24,578 nucleotides of DNA from Gammaproteobacteria bacterium (GTDB lineage: Bacteria; Pseudomonadota; Gammaproteobacteria; GCA-001735895): the NCBI GenBank assembly GCA_024763185.1, contig JANTFY010000007.1, positions 1-24,578 on the forward strand, in the 5' to 3' direction. Positions within the stretch are counted from its first letter, which is position 1; each line of letters opens with the position of its first letter. A program made the translations under genes and the position numbers. This document shows positions 7,187 to 14,857 of this stretch, in pieces. The notes beneath the pieces were generated by a model that was given only the letters and a program-made list of their open reading frames with translations, had not been told where the DNA came from and did not search any database.

Positions 7187-7600
7187 ATGAGCAGGTTGAG
7201 CCCACAACGGACTGGAATCTGGCTGGTCGCACTGAGTATTGTGCTTGGCAGCGCCGCACAGATTTTGCTGAAACTCGGGGTCAACGGCTTACCCGCACCG
7301 CTGACGCTTGAAGCGGTGCCGGTCTCGTCCCTGCTGTGGATCGCCAGTGGATTGTTCTGCTATGCGCTGGCTTTGTTACTGTGGATGCTGGCGCTGTCAC
7401 GCTACCCCCTGAGTTTCGCCTACCCGCTGTTGAGTATCACCTATATTCTGGTGTATCTGGGCGCGGTGTTACTGCCCGGCTTGCAGGAAACGGTATCGCT
7501 GCAAAAAACACTGGGGATTCTGCTGATCGTCGGCGGCGTAATTCTGGTCACCCGCAGCCACGCGCCGATTACTTCAGATTCATCCATGCAATCAAGATAG
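7187..7600 (+). CDS. ArnF-like SMR/EamA small membrane protein
   Basis: A 137-residue, four-helix protein, similar in length to ArnF (128). Helix 1 has the G-S-A-A-Q-I-L-L-K-L-G pattern, and 'LSRYPLSFAYPLLSITYILV' matches the SMR signature before helix 3. Probably the second half of an undecaprenyl-phosphate-sugar flippase with the preceding protein. It is last in the cassette and its 3' end overlaps the convergent DedA-type gene by 32 bases. A 51-base block near its 5' end (7205-7255) is duplicated exactly at 14765-14815. No strong Shine-Dalgarno is seen, so translation may be coupled to the upstream gene. Confidence 0.8.
   Translation: MSRLSPQRTGIWLVALSIVLGSAAQILLKLGVNGLPAPLTLEAVPVSSLLWIASGLFCYALALLLWMLALSRYPLSFAYPLLSITYILVYLGAVLLPGLQETVSLQKTLGILLIVGGVILVTRSHAPITSDSSMQSR
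7205..7255 (+). repeat. 51-bp exact direct repeat, copy 1 (inside the ArnF-like gene)
   Basis: The block from CAACGGACTGG to GGCAGCGCC is identical base for base to 14765-14815 and in the same orientation. This copy lies in a complete gene and codes for helix 1, so it is the likely source. Confidence 0.95.
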
Positions 7601-7955
7601 CCACCAGCACCACCGTCGCCCAACCCAGCCATTCCACATACTGGCGAATCTTCGGCTCTATCGCCGGACCGAATCGATTGGCGAGGAAGGCAATCAAATA
7701 AAACTGCGAGTCCCGGCCGACCACCGAAGCCAGCAAGAACGGGATAAACGGCATCAGCAAAGCCCCGGCGGTAATGGTAAAGATCTTGTAGGGAATCGGC
7801 GAGAATCCGGCGATCAACACAATCCACACGCCGTATTCGGCAAACCATAACTGCGCTTTTTCAAATTGCGCGGCATGCCCCTGCAGTACTTGCACCAGCA
7901 CTTCATAGGCGACCATGACCATGACCCGGTCGTACAGGGATCCGAAAATTTTCAT
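7569..7955 (-). pseudogene. DedA/YqaA-family membrane protein with internal deletion
   Basis: From the ATG at 7955 the frame gives 128 residues. It begins MKIFGSLYDRV, the normal start of YqaA-type DedA proteins, and ends with their typical second half: WFAEYGVWIVLIAGFSPIPY, then KIFTITAGALLMPFIPFLLAS and a final hydrophobic helix. Between them, where relatives carry about 80 residues including the first re-entrant loop with a PIPPD-type motif, there are only about 16 unrelated residues. DedA proteins are undecaprenyl-phosphate or lipid recyclers and need both symmetry-related loops, so this protein is probably inactive. The open frame runs further upstream to 8039, but that part overlaps an LldD tail in another frame and is unlikely to be its N-terminus. 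A role near an undecaprenyl-dependent cassette would have been logical if intact. Confidence 0.75.
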
Positions 7956-7977
7956 AGTTGATGTATCTGCACAGTGA

Positions 7978-8131
7978 TTATAAAACGTCGGGGTCGAACC
8001 CCGGGTCGAGATGCTGCCGGCCCAGCCGCGACAATTCACGTTCGCCGCAAAAGGCCATGGTGAGATCCAGCTCGTTGCGGATGATTTGCAGCGCCCGGGT
8101 CACACCGGCTTGTGCCTGAACCAGGCCGGAA
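7978..8131 (-). pseudogene. C-terminal remnant of an FMN-dependent alpha-hydroxy-acid dehydrogenase (LldD-like)
   Basis: On the minus strand the frame ending in TAA at 7978 reads SGLVQAQAGVTRALQIIRNE and continues LDLTMAFCGERELSRLGR. The A-G-V-x-R-A-L-x-I-I-x-x-E-L-x-x-T-M-A-x-x-G pattern is the C-terminal helix pair of lactate/glycolate oxidase family enzymes. A TGA lies two codons upstream of the recognisable part in the same frame, and the other ~330 residues (FMN site, catalytic His/Arg) are missing. It lies just upstream of the DedA remnant on the same strand, so one deletion event may have damaged both. Confidence 0.65.
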
Positions 8132-8543
8132 GGTCAGGAAGGCTGTGGAAGAGGGTGGATTCAGCCGAAAATCCAGCGGGTTAAAAAGAAAGAGGCAGGA
8201 AGGACGAATATTTCAGCGTATCCAGGCAACAGTTACCTGCCTTGATATACATGGTTGATAGTGGTTATTCTCCTTGACTAAATAGTTCAATACAACCTTC
8301 CCTATCTAAATCAGAAAGCTGACACGCAGTTGCGTGTGTTTAACCGCCGGCAACTGCAGCATGCATGCGCATCGACCGGAAGATTGCCGTGTCTATCCTC
8401 CCGGATGATTGAAGTATATGCAACCACGAATATTCATCAAACTGTGAGCCGTACCGGACGACAGGGGTTTTTTGCTAATGAAGATACCGTGCATGATTTT
8501 TCCAGGGCCAGGCGCTTAACCATTCTTTATGCCGGGAATCGAT
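8132..8543. other. Gene-poor spacer
   Basis: No recognised gene. A frame at 8330-8617 (plus) exists, but its composition and TTG start do not look like a real protein. An inverted repeat ACACGCA-GT-TGCGTGT lies at 8322-8337 and has no T-tract after it, so it is not a convincing terminator. The spacer probably consists of decayed sequence next to the two gene remnants at 7569-8131. Confidence 0.4.
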
Positions 8544-8822
8544 GCATGCAACTTCAGCAACGCCTGCTGAAAGCACCGAAAATGAAAATGAATTATCGTT
8601 GCCCGATGGATTTGTGAACATATTCAGCAGTAGCTTGATGTCGATCAAATTCTTGGGCTGGCGAATGACAGCGCAGTACCTGATAATCTGGATGAAACGC
8701 TGAATCGTTATCTTGCTGTTCTTGATCAGTGGTTAATCGCTACGAGTAACTTAACAAAAGGACAGACTGATGAATCAACACGGAAAAATATTAAGCGGTT
8801 TAAAACCAACCCGAAATTCTAA
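8544..8822 (+). pseudogene. Small unrecognised gene broken by one frameshift
   Basis: A frame from the ATG at 8544 reads MHATSATPAESTENENELSL, then PDGFVNIFSSS. Around 8632-8636 the protein-like reading moves to another frame and continues LDVDQILGLANDSAVPDNLD, then ETLNRYLAVLDQWLIATSNL and a lysine-rich end before TAA at 8822. Both halves have normal protein composition, and the helix-rich second half fits the first if one base is missing near 8634. I recognise no family. It could be a sequencing error, a real frameshift, or chance; no clear Shine-Dalgarno supports the start. Confidence 0.3.
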
Positions 8823-8912
8823 AATTCTCAAATAACTGGACAAACGTTTATACTGCCGTCAGGCATGTGGCCGATAACAAGACTATCCAACAGGTTAAAC
8901 AGGAGATCACTC

Positions 8913-9500
8913 ATGAATTTACGTAACATGATAATCGGACTATTACTGATAGTACCCTTTGGCGTTATGGCTGATGAAGTCGAAGATCAAATCAAACAGG
9001 GGCTGCAGGCTTACCAAAGCCAGGATTATCGCGCAGCCGTCGAAGAATTGAATTACGCGATTGCCTACATCCAGGAAAAGCTCAATGCCCAAAACGTTGA
9101 ACTGTTACCCAAGCCATTAAAAGGTTGGACAGCCAGTAAAACCGAAAATGCGTCAGGAGCCATGTCGATGATGGGAATGGGTAGCCATATGTCGCGCAGT
9201 TATCAGCGTGGTAATGAGCGCATCGAGATTTCGATTACCGCCGGCTCACCCATGGTTGCCGGAGCGCTGGCAATGATAAACAACCCCATGATGATCAGCA
9301 GCAATCCGGATATGAAACCTTTTCGTTATCAACGTATCAAGGGGATCAAGGAAGTCTCGGGTAATCGCATCGAAATCACGCTTACTATCGCCGGGCAAAT
9401 CATGATACAGCTCACTGGCAGTAATACCGAGGAAGCGGTCATCAAGCAATATCTGGACGCCATGAATTTCGATGCTATTAAGAAATCATTTCTTCAGTGA
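8913..9500 (+). CDS. Exported periplasmic protein of unknown function
   Basis: The ATG at 8913 is chosen because AGGAGA stands six bases before it and it gives a clean signal peptide (MNLRNMIIGLLLIVPFGVMA, cut before DEVEDQ). An upstream ATG at 8865 would add an arginine-rich extension. The 195-residue product has a short helical TPR-like part (about 21-55: 'QIKQGLQAYQSQDYRAAVEELNYAIAY'), a Met-rich loop (about 84-95, MSMMGMGSHM) and a C-terminal part of alternating strands. The Met/His loop could bind a metal such as copper, which is speculation. It lies 56 bases before another exported protein gene, probably in one transcript. Confidence 0.75.
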   Translation: MNLRNMIIGLLLIVPFGVMADEVEDQIKQGLQAYQSQDYRAAVEELNYAIAYIQEKLNAQNVELLPKPLKGWTASKTENASGAMSMMGMGSHMSRSYQRGNERIEISITAGSPMVAGALAMINNPMMISSNPDMKPFRYQRIKGIKEVSGNRIEITLTIAGQIMIQLTGSNTEEAVIKQYLDAMNFDAIKKSFLQ

Positions 9501-9556
9501 ACGTGGTTTGTTGTTGGAAATAGCATGACATTGAAATGAAAACACGAGGATTCATC

Positions 9557-10174
9557 ATGAAAATAAAAACCCTTATCTCACCGCTGATATTATTTCTCGG
9601 CCTACTGGCATTAATGTTTAGCATCAATGCACGGGCGTTTACCAAGGCACCCACTTTTACCGCAGACCTGGTCATTAAAGGCGCGGATAAAACCACACAC
9701 GGCAAGCTGTTCAACAAAGACCCTTACATTAGACGACTGGAAATGTCAGCTGAATCGGGCGGCATGATTTTTCTGAAGCCCGATGGAGCGCGCGGGAAAA
9801 TCTGGATGCTGGATCCGGTAAAAAAACAGTATCGAATTCTTTCTTATCCTGAAACACATTTGGATCCCCTGGAAGCCTGGCATGAAATTCAATATGAAAT
9901 GGAAGGCAGTTTTACGGTTGAAGAAACTCTAGATGGACATCCCTGCGCCGTGTATCAATTCAAATATCCGGGCAAAGACAAAACCACTCTCAAAGTGTGG
10001 CAGGCGGAAGATTTACACTTCCCGATCAAAAAGATAGCAGACGCAAAAATCGTAGTGAAAAAAGGCGATTCACCGATAGCGGTTAAAGGCACATTTCAGA
10101 TTATCAATATCAAGCTGGAAAAACTTGATGAAAGCCTGTTTGAAGTTCCGGCAGATTACACCGAGGTTAAATAA
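9557..10174 (+). CDS. Periplasmic LolA/DUF4412-like protein
   Basis: The 205-residue product starts at the ATG preceded by GAGGA six bases upstream. The signal peptide is about 1-27 (cut after INARA). The mature part has the layout of LolA-fold proteins: short strands around 'IRRLEMSAESGGMIFLKPDG', 'GKIWMLDPVKKQYRILSYPE', 'DGHPCAVYQFKYPGKDKTTL' and a C-terminal 'ESLFEVPADYTEV', the usual end of DUF4412 and outer-membrane-lipoprotein-sorting-like families, where the last strand reads '[FL]-x-[VI]-P-x-[GD]-[YF]'. Such proteins bind lipid or act in the periplasm; no specific ligand can be named. A single Cys is present in the mature chain. Confidence 0.7.
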   Translation: MKIKTLISPLILFLGLLALMFSINARAFTKAPTFTADLVIKGADKTTHGKLFNKDPYIRRLEMSAESGGMIFLKPDGARGKIWMLDPVKKQYRILSYPETHLDPLEAWHEIQYEMEGSFTVEETLDGHPCAVYQFKYPGKDKTTLKVWQAEDLHFPIKKIADAKIVVKKGDSPIAVKGTFQIINIKLEKLDESLFEVPADYTEVK

Positions 10175-10419
10175 CAGGGAAGTCTGCTTCAAACAATCTG
10201 ACATAACGATCAACTTTTGCATGCGAGGGAATCTTGCCGAGTTAAGGGAGCGATCTCGTTAAAACCTTTCTTTTGTAATGGTATTAATAAAATTGTTTTT
10301 AGCCCATTTTTTTTGCTTGAGTTTAAAGAGTATTGATTCAAATCAGTGTGGGAAATATTAATAGGGTTTAAATTATCCATATTGGTTTTTATTATTATTT
10401 TGAAAAGGAATATAGTGCA

Positions 10420-12102
10420 ATGGATAATTATTCAACGTCTCTTCTCAAGTTTATTACCCTCCCTTTGATCATCTTCCTGGGCATAGTCAGCATCATTGCA
10501 TCAAATGGAAATTCAAATCCTCAGGAAACCGTAGCCTGTATCAAAGCCATCAAACAGGTGCGCACGGGGTCGGAGGTTGTGCTTGACAGCCGCTGTAGTG
10601 AAATCAGGGATTTTGTAGATGAAAGGCAAGAACTGTATTTTTCCTGGAAATTCATCGACAGACCGGCAGGAAGCAATGCTTCATTTATAAATGGCTCAAC
10701 AGATTTTACAACAGGATTATTTGCCAAATTCATCGCAGACGTAGATGGCGTTTACACCGTGCAGTTAGCAACCGATGTTAACGGTGGCGGAATTCACGAC
10801 GATTATGCAACCATCAATATCACTGCCTCTACCGGTAATGCCCGGCCTGTTGCTGAAGCGGGTGCCTACCAGGAAGTCAAGGTAGGCGATATTGTGCAGC
10901 TTAATGGCAGCGGGTTCGATGCCGATGATAACCCGCTGACTTATTCATGGCAGTTCCAGCCCGACTCTGAATCATCCAACCTTTCAAGTCCAACTTCTTC
11001 GACGACTACTTTTGTTGCCGACAGAATGACGGATTATTATATTGATTTGATCGTCAATGACGGAGCGGTTGACAGCCATAACGATGCCATTGTCATTAAA
11101 TCGAAAGATATCAACCAGAGCGCCCCGGTAGCGATAGCGGGGAGTGACCAGTTTGTCAGCGTCGACAGCCAGGTCAATCTCAATGCTGGCAGCAGTTACA
11201 GTGCTTTTAACAAGGCGCTTTCATACCACTGGCGCATTCTCCACCAGCCTTTTAATTCCACAGCCTCATTAACAGCCAGTGACGCGGCGCAGACATCGTT
11301 CATTGCCGATCGCGCCGGGTATTACCTGGTGCGATTAAAAGTCAGTGATGCGCTAACTCAGGAAGCCAACCACCGTTCAGTCGATGGTGTTTATGAAGAC
11401 CGGCTGGTAATCACCGCGGGTGAGAATCAGCCACCCACAGCGGATGGCGGCAGTGACCAAAGCATTAATACAGGTTCCACGGTGATACTGGATGGGATTG
11501 ACAGCAGTGACCCAGAGGCACAAACGCTCACCTATCACTGGTCGGTGTATAAAAAGCCAGCTGGAAGTACGGCCGACGTCACCTCGATCGATACACAAAC
11601 GACTGAGTTGATACCGGATCGTGATGGCAATTACCTGATCAGGCTCGTGGTCAATGATGGTGTCGATGACAGCCCACCGGATATCGTTCGCATTTCGGCC
11701 TCGAGTCTGTCAGGTGTGACTCAAATGACGCTGGTGACTAGTCTGCCCTATATCCCGGTTATCATGGAATCAGCTACCCTGGTCCAGATAGATACCGATG
11801 GTAGCGATTCTATTGGGCTCATTTCGAGTTCAGATACCTTACCTGCCAATTTTTCGACAGCAATGATGATTTTTCCCGATGGCCCGAATGAAGCCCAATT
11901 TTCGAATGTAACGGGATGGTCAATCATTTCACCGTCAACACTGATCATCAATGACTCGACGACGCCCGCATTTATTATTCAGCGAAGCGCAGATGGCATG
12001 TATTATAAAATTGTGCTGGATTTCACGGTTGAGGAAACCCTCGTTCAGATTGATGCTTTAGAGGCCTGGCGCTGTGGGACTAATCCGGCTGACTGCCCAT
12101 AA
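10420..12102 (+). CDS. Secreted multi-domain PKD/Ig-like repeat protein
   Basis: A 560-residue exported protein. AAGGA lies about ten bases before the ATG. Residues 1-28 form a hydrophobic export signal ending LGIVSIIASNG without a lipobox Cys. Three clear PKD-type repeats follow at about 138-228, 235-330 and 337-425, each with '(P)-V/T-A-x-A/G-G-x-x-Q-x-V/I-x-x-G-x-x-V-x-L-x-G' and a later 'L-[ST]-Y-x-W' core, preceded by a degenerate first copy (about 35-130). The last 130 residues form an unrecognised C-terminal domain ending in two Cys. PKD repeats serve as spacers or adhesion modules outside the cell. AT-rich DNA of about 245 bases precedes the gene and probably holds its promoter, but no single promoter stands out. 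Confidence 0.82.
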   Translation: MDNYSTSLLKFITLPLIIFLGIVSIIASNGNSNPQETVACIKAIKQVRTGSEVVLDSRCSEIRDFVDERQELYFSWKFIDRPAGSNASFINGSTDFTTGLFAKFIADVDGVYTVQLATDVNGGGIHDDYATINITASTGNARPVAEAGAYQEVKVGDIVQLNGSGFDADDNPLTYSWQFQPDSESSNLSSPTSSTTTFVADRMTDYYIDLIVNDGAVDSHNDAIVIKSKDINQSAPVAIAGSDQFVSVDSQVNLNAGSSYSAFNKALSYHWRILHQPFNSTASLTASDAAQTSFIADRAGYYLVRLKVSDALTQEANHRSVDGVYEDRLVITAGENQPPTADGGSDQSINTGSTVILDGIDSSDPEAQTLTYHWSVYKKPAGSTADVTSIDTQTTELIPDRDGNYLIRLVVNDGVDDSPPDIVRISASSLSGVTQMTLVTSLPYIPVIMESATLVQIDTDGSDSIGLISSSDTLPANFSTAMMIFPDGPNEAQFSNVTGWSIISPSTLIINDSTTPAFIIQRSADGMYYKIVLDFTVEETLVQIDALEAWRCGTNPADCP

Positions 12103-12177
12103 TCATCTGGGTTGTATTGTCGGCTTTTGAGCCCCAGCGATAAGATAGATTAAAACGAGCACAGACAAGGCTGAAAA

Positions 12178-12672
12178 ATGAAACGAGGTACATGGATTTA
12201 TATTCAATTAGTGTTTATTTCGTTAATAGCGGGATACCTTGTCTATTTCTTTGTCCGCCCAGGCGCTCCGATTTTTGCCATTCCTCACAGCCTTGAACAC
12301 TGGCGCGTTAGCATAGACGGGTTGATTCCATTCACTGGATCACTGCCCGATTTTCTGCATACCTATGCGTTTATTTTACTCACCTATGTGGTGCTGGGAG
12401 CGGATTCCATAAAGCACCTGAAATACAGCATTTTACTTTGGCTGATTCTGGAAACAGCTTTCGAACTGGCGCAATGGCCAATATTAAGCAGGTTGCTTTT
12501 ACAGCAAACAGAGGCCAGCGATTTTCCCGGTTTGAGCCTGTTCAGAAATTTCATCCAGCATGGAACTTTTGATCCGCTTGACCTGGTTGCGATAGTGCTG
12601 GCTGCCGTGGCCGCTTATTTCACCGTCAATTACATCATTCACAAAGGATCGAATCATGAATGTTATCACTGA
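12178..12672 (+). CDS. VanZ-like four-helix membrane protein
   Basis: A 164-residue membrane protein with hydrophobic helices at about 7-26, 58-75, 80-100 and 135-153. The pattern D-x-L-H-T-Y-A-F (helix 2), E-x-x-x-E-x-x-Q (helix 3, ETAFELAQW) and F-D-P-L-D-L-V-A (before helix 4) resembles VanZ-like proteins, where an acidic/Gln helix and a D-x-x-x-N/D motif are conserved. Function of such proteins outside vancomycin-resistance operons is unknown. AAGG lies seven bases before the start. The 3' end overlaps the next gene by 17 bases, so the two are translated together. Confidence 0.6.
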   Translation: MKRGTWIYIQLVFISLIAGYLVYFFVRPGAPIFAIPHSLEHWRVSIDGLIPFTGSLPDFLHTYAFILLTYVVLGADSIKHLKYSILLWLILETAFELAQWPILSRLLLQQTEASDFPGLSLFRNFIQHGTFDPLDLVAIVLAAVAAYFTVNYIIHKGSNHECYH

Positions 12673-14584
12673 GTACTTTATGAACATTTCGAAAACCATC
12701 GGCATCTTGTTACTCACCAGCCTGGGTATTTTCAGCATACTAGCATCGGGTGGGGGAAGCTCATCCGATGAATCCGGCGGTTCATCCGGAACGGTTAATC
12801 TGACCATTCCGCAAGCCATCGTGATGGTTGTGGACAGTGCTGAAAAACCCCTTCCCTTCGCCCAGGCAGGGGAAGATTTCACCGACAGCAACGGGGTGGC
12901 CCAGGGCGATGTCACAACCAGCGCATCTGGCTGGTTGAGGGTCAGCGCCGAGGGTTATGCCGATGCATTTACTCATACCGTATTCGATCCTGACTTTGTT
13001 GCTTCTGAGCAGTACCTGGCAATACTGACGCGTTTTCAATCAATGGTTGTGCTGCACAATGGCGAACAGGGAACGCTGGATGTGAATGGTAATATCCATC
13101 TGGATATCGATGCGAATGAATTGATGCAGCTACCCGCTCAGGTAGCGGCTGCTGAAATCAATCCGTATATCATCGGGCCTTTGTATGCCGGGCTGAGTCC
13201 GGCTCAGGACTTGAATCTACAGGCGGCTTTTGCGATTCAGGCCAATGACCTTTCCGGGCAGGCAGTCGCCCTGCAAAACGGCATCACTCTGGGCGTCAGC
13301 CTCAACGATGGCAAGGGCATGGATGTGCCACCGGTTCTGGCATGGTTCGATGAGAACAGCGGCAAATGGCTAGTCATCCCGAATGCCTGTTCCCGAATGA
13401 GCAGTGATATGCTGAATTGCCAGGTTGATCGCTTTGCCGCGCTGTTTGGCCTGTTCACCAATGAACCGGTGGATTACACCACGGCACCGGCTGCTCGTTT
13501 GGAACTGGCGATGCCTGGAAGCGCACAGCGACTGGGTGAAGAACAGGGTGCCAGCGCCGGCGTTCTTGCCGCGAATCATGTGAGCGAACGCCTGCAGGAT
13601 ATGCAGGACGAAGGGAATGTCGATCTCGGCGATGCGGAACTGAATGATGCTCTGGATGACATGTGGAATGCCGCTAACGACTATGCAAACAGCAATCGCA
13701 ATGAAAAAGGCAAGACCGCATTGATGCAGGTTGCGGAAGCCGCTTCGGCACTGGGTAACAGCGATATGGCGAATAATGCCATTGATGAAGCTGCCGACAT
13801 TTCGCGCGAAATGGCACAGGACCTGCTGAATGCCAATTGCGAGCGTTACAAGGAAGCCATGCACGTGGCGCAACAGAATTTCATGCTGGGCAATAACGAT
13901 ATCGCCGAACAACTGGTCGACCATGTCAACAAGGATCTGGCTGACTGTGATGTCTGGGTCGGGTCTATCGATTACTGGCTGCACGTTTCGGGCAGCCACC
14001 CATCCTCGATAATCGCGCCGGATATGAGCCGGGTCTCGGGAGCATCATCCTGGTTTGAGCGTCATAAAGTCACCATCACCACAAACCCCAAGACACTCAG
14101 CTCGCATGGAGAAGATGAAGTCAGCCTCGAGTTCCCGATGGTAAAATACGAAAACACCGACCAGGATTGTGAGCAAAGTATCAGCTTTTCCGGCAGCGGT
14201 GGCCCATTGCTGACTTTTTCCGGAACATATGATGGCCATACCTTTGCCATGGGTGATGTGTCGGCGGCGGGTGCAGGGGGCATCATGACACAAACGCAGG
14301 TGATGGAAAGCAAAATCGACCAAGAATGCGAAGTTGTAACAGGGTTTCCGCTCACATTAAATTACCCGCATTTTTCGTTTCTGGCTCATTCAGTTGCTAG
14401 CCCATCGCCACAGATCACCATTCAGGAAATGCTGGAAACAGGAATCAATCACAATGATGAGCAAATTCGCGGAAGCGAGCCGATGATCAACGATAACCCG
14501 GATCTTGGAACCTACCCATTTCTGAAGGGTGATGTCACCTGGAAATTCTTTCGCGTGAACAAGATACTACCACTCGGTGAATGA
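12656..14584 (+). CDS. Large secreted protein with carboxypeptidase-regulatory-like N-domain
   Basis: The 642-residue product starts at 12656, with AAGGA eight bases upstream inside the preceding gene; a second ATG at 12680 is possible but lacks such a site. The signal (about 1-30) ends LGIFSILASGGGSSSD, nearly the same as in the PKD protein. Residues about 47-106 look like a carboxypeptidase-regulatory-type beta fold ('PFAQAGEDFTDSNGVAQGDV', 'SASGWLRVSAEGYADAF'). The middle (about 285-430) is helical and rich in Ala, Asn and Asp, resembling TPR-type packing. The last 190 residues form an unrecognised beta-rich domain. No catalytic motif is visible. A role in the same surface structure as the PKD protein is inferred only from shared signal and proximity. 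Confidence 0.75.
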   Translation: MNVITEYFMNISKTIGILLLTSLGIFSILASGGGSSSDESGGSSGTVNLTIPQAIVMVVDSAEKPLPFAQAGEDFTDSNGVAQGDVTTSASGWLRVSAEGYADAFTHTVFDPDFVASEQYLAILTRFQSMVVLHNGEQGTLDVNGNIHLDIDANELMQLPAQVAAAEINPYIIGPLYAGLSPAQDLNLQAAFAIQANDLSGQAVALQNGITLGVSLNDGKGMDVPPVLAWFDENSGKWLVIPNACSRMSSDMLNCQVDRFAALFGLFTNEPVDYTTAPAARLELAMPGSAQRLGEEQGASAGVLAANHVSERLQDMQDEGNVDLGDAELNDALDDMWNAANDYANSNRNEKGKTALMQVAEAASALGNSDMANNAIDEAADISREMAQDLLNANCERYKEAMHVAQQNFMLGNNDIAEQLVDHVNKDLADCDVWVGSIDYWLHVSGSHPSSIIAPDMSRVSGASSWFERHKVTITTNPKTLSSHGEDEVSLEFPMVKYENTDQDCEQSISFSGSGGPLLTFSGTYDGHTFAMGDVSAAGAGGIMTQTQVMESKIDQECEVVTGFPLTLNYPHFSFLAHSVASPSPQITIQEMLETGINHNDEQIRGSEPMINDNPDLGTYPFLKGDVTWKFFRVNKILPLGE

Positions 14585-14611
14585 TTTAGCGCCTGTTGCG
14601 AGATAGATGCA

Positions 14612-14740
14612 ATGCCAGGGGCTTTGTGCCGAAAGTTTCTGGTGTTTATCGATGTCGCGCACGTCGGAGCAAAAAACATGACACATTATCTGCAATGGCC
14701 GGATATGGTGGAACGTGACATGGAAAACAATCACCGGTAA
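14612..14740 (+). CDS. Possible 42-residue small protein
   Basis: A frame from ATG 14612 to TAA 14740 reads MPGALCRKFLVFIDVAHVGA and ends DMVERDMENNHR. It contains a short hydrophobic stretch and an acidic C-terminal part. There is no good Shine-Dalgarno and no recognisable family. It lies between the large secreted protein gene and the rearranged 51-bp repeat, so it could be a gene fragment. Confidence 0.2.
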   Translation: MPGALCRKFLVFIDVAHVGAKNMTHYLQWPDMVERDMENNHR

Positions 14741-14758
14741 CTCGACGATGAGGATCCC

Positions 14759-14857
14759 ATGAAGCAACGGACTGGAATCTGGCTGGTCGCACTGAGTATT
14801 GTGCTTGGCAGCGCCATCAGATTAGCCGAGCCAGTCAGCAGAAATCGCCCGGGATGA
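14759..14857 (+). CDS. Chimeric 32-residue ORF made by the 51-bp duplication
   Basis: ATG at 14759 with GAGG five to six bases upstream opens a frame that reads MKQ, then residues RTGIWLVALSIVLGS from helix 1 of the ArnF-like protein, then IRLAEPVSRNRPG from the opposite strand of a broken AAA ATPase gene, and stops with TGA. It would be a single-span membrane peptide. It is probably an accident of rearrangement, but it does have a plausible ribosome-binding site. Confidence 0.3.
   Translation: MKQRTGIWLVALSIVLGSAIRLAEPVSRNRPG
14765..14815 (+). repeat. 51-bp exact direct repeat, copy 2 (in the AAA ATPase pseudogene)
   Basis: Identical to 7205-7255 in the ArnF-like gene. The right border falls at GGCAGCGCC, whose complement GGCGCTGCC also fits the expected AAA coding sequence for '(M)ALP', so the joint probably formed at short shared sequence. 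The left border has no comparable match. Confidence 0.95.

Noticed and set aside
8330..8617. 95-residue plus-strand frame with a TTG start.
   Set aside because: No ribosome site and no recognisable motif; residue composition looks random and it overlaps the better candidate at 8544.
13370..13999. 209-residue minus-strand frame.
   Set aside because: Lies wholly antisense to the large secreted protein gene, with no ribosome site and no domain; it is a by-product of codon bias.
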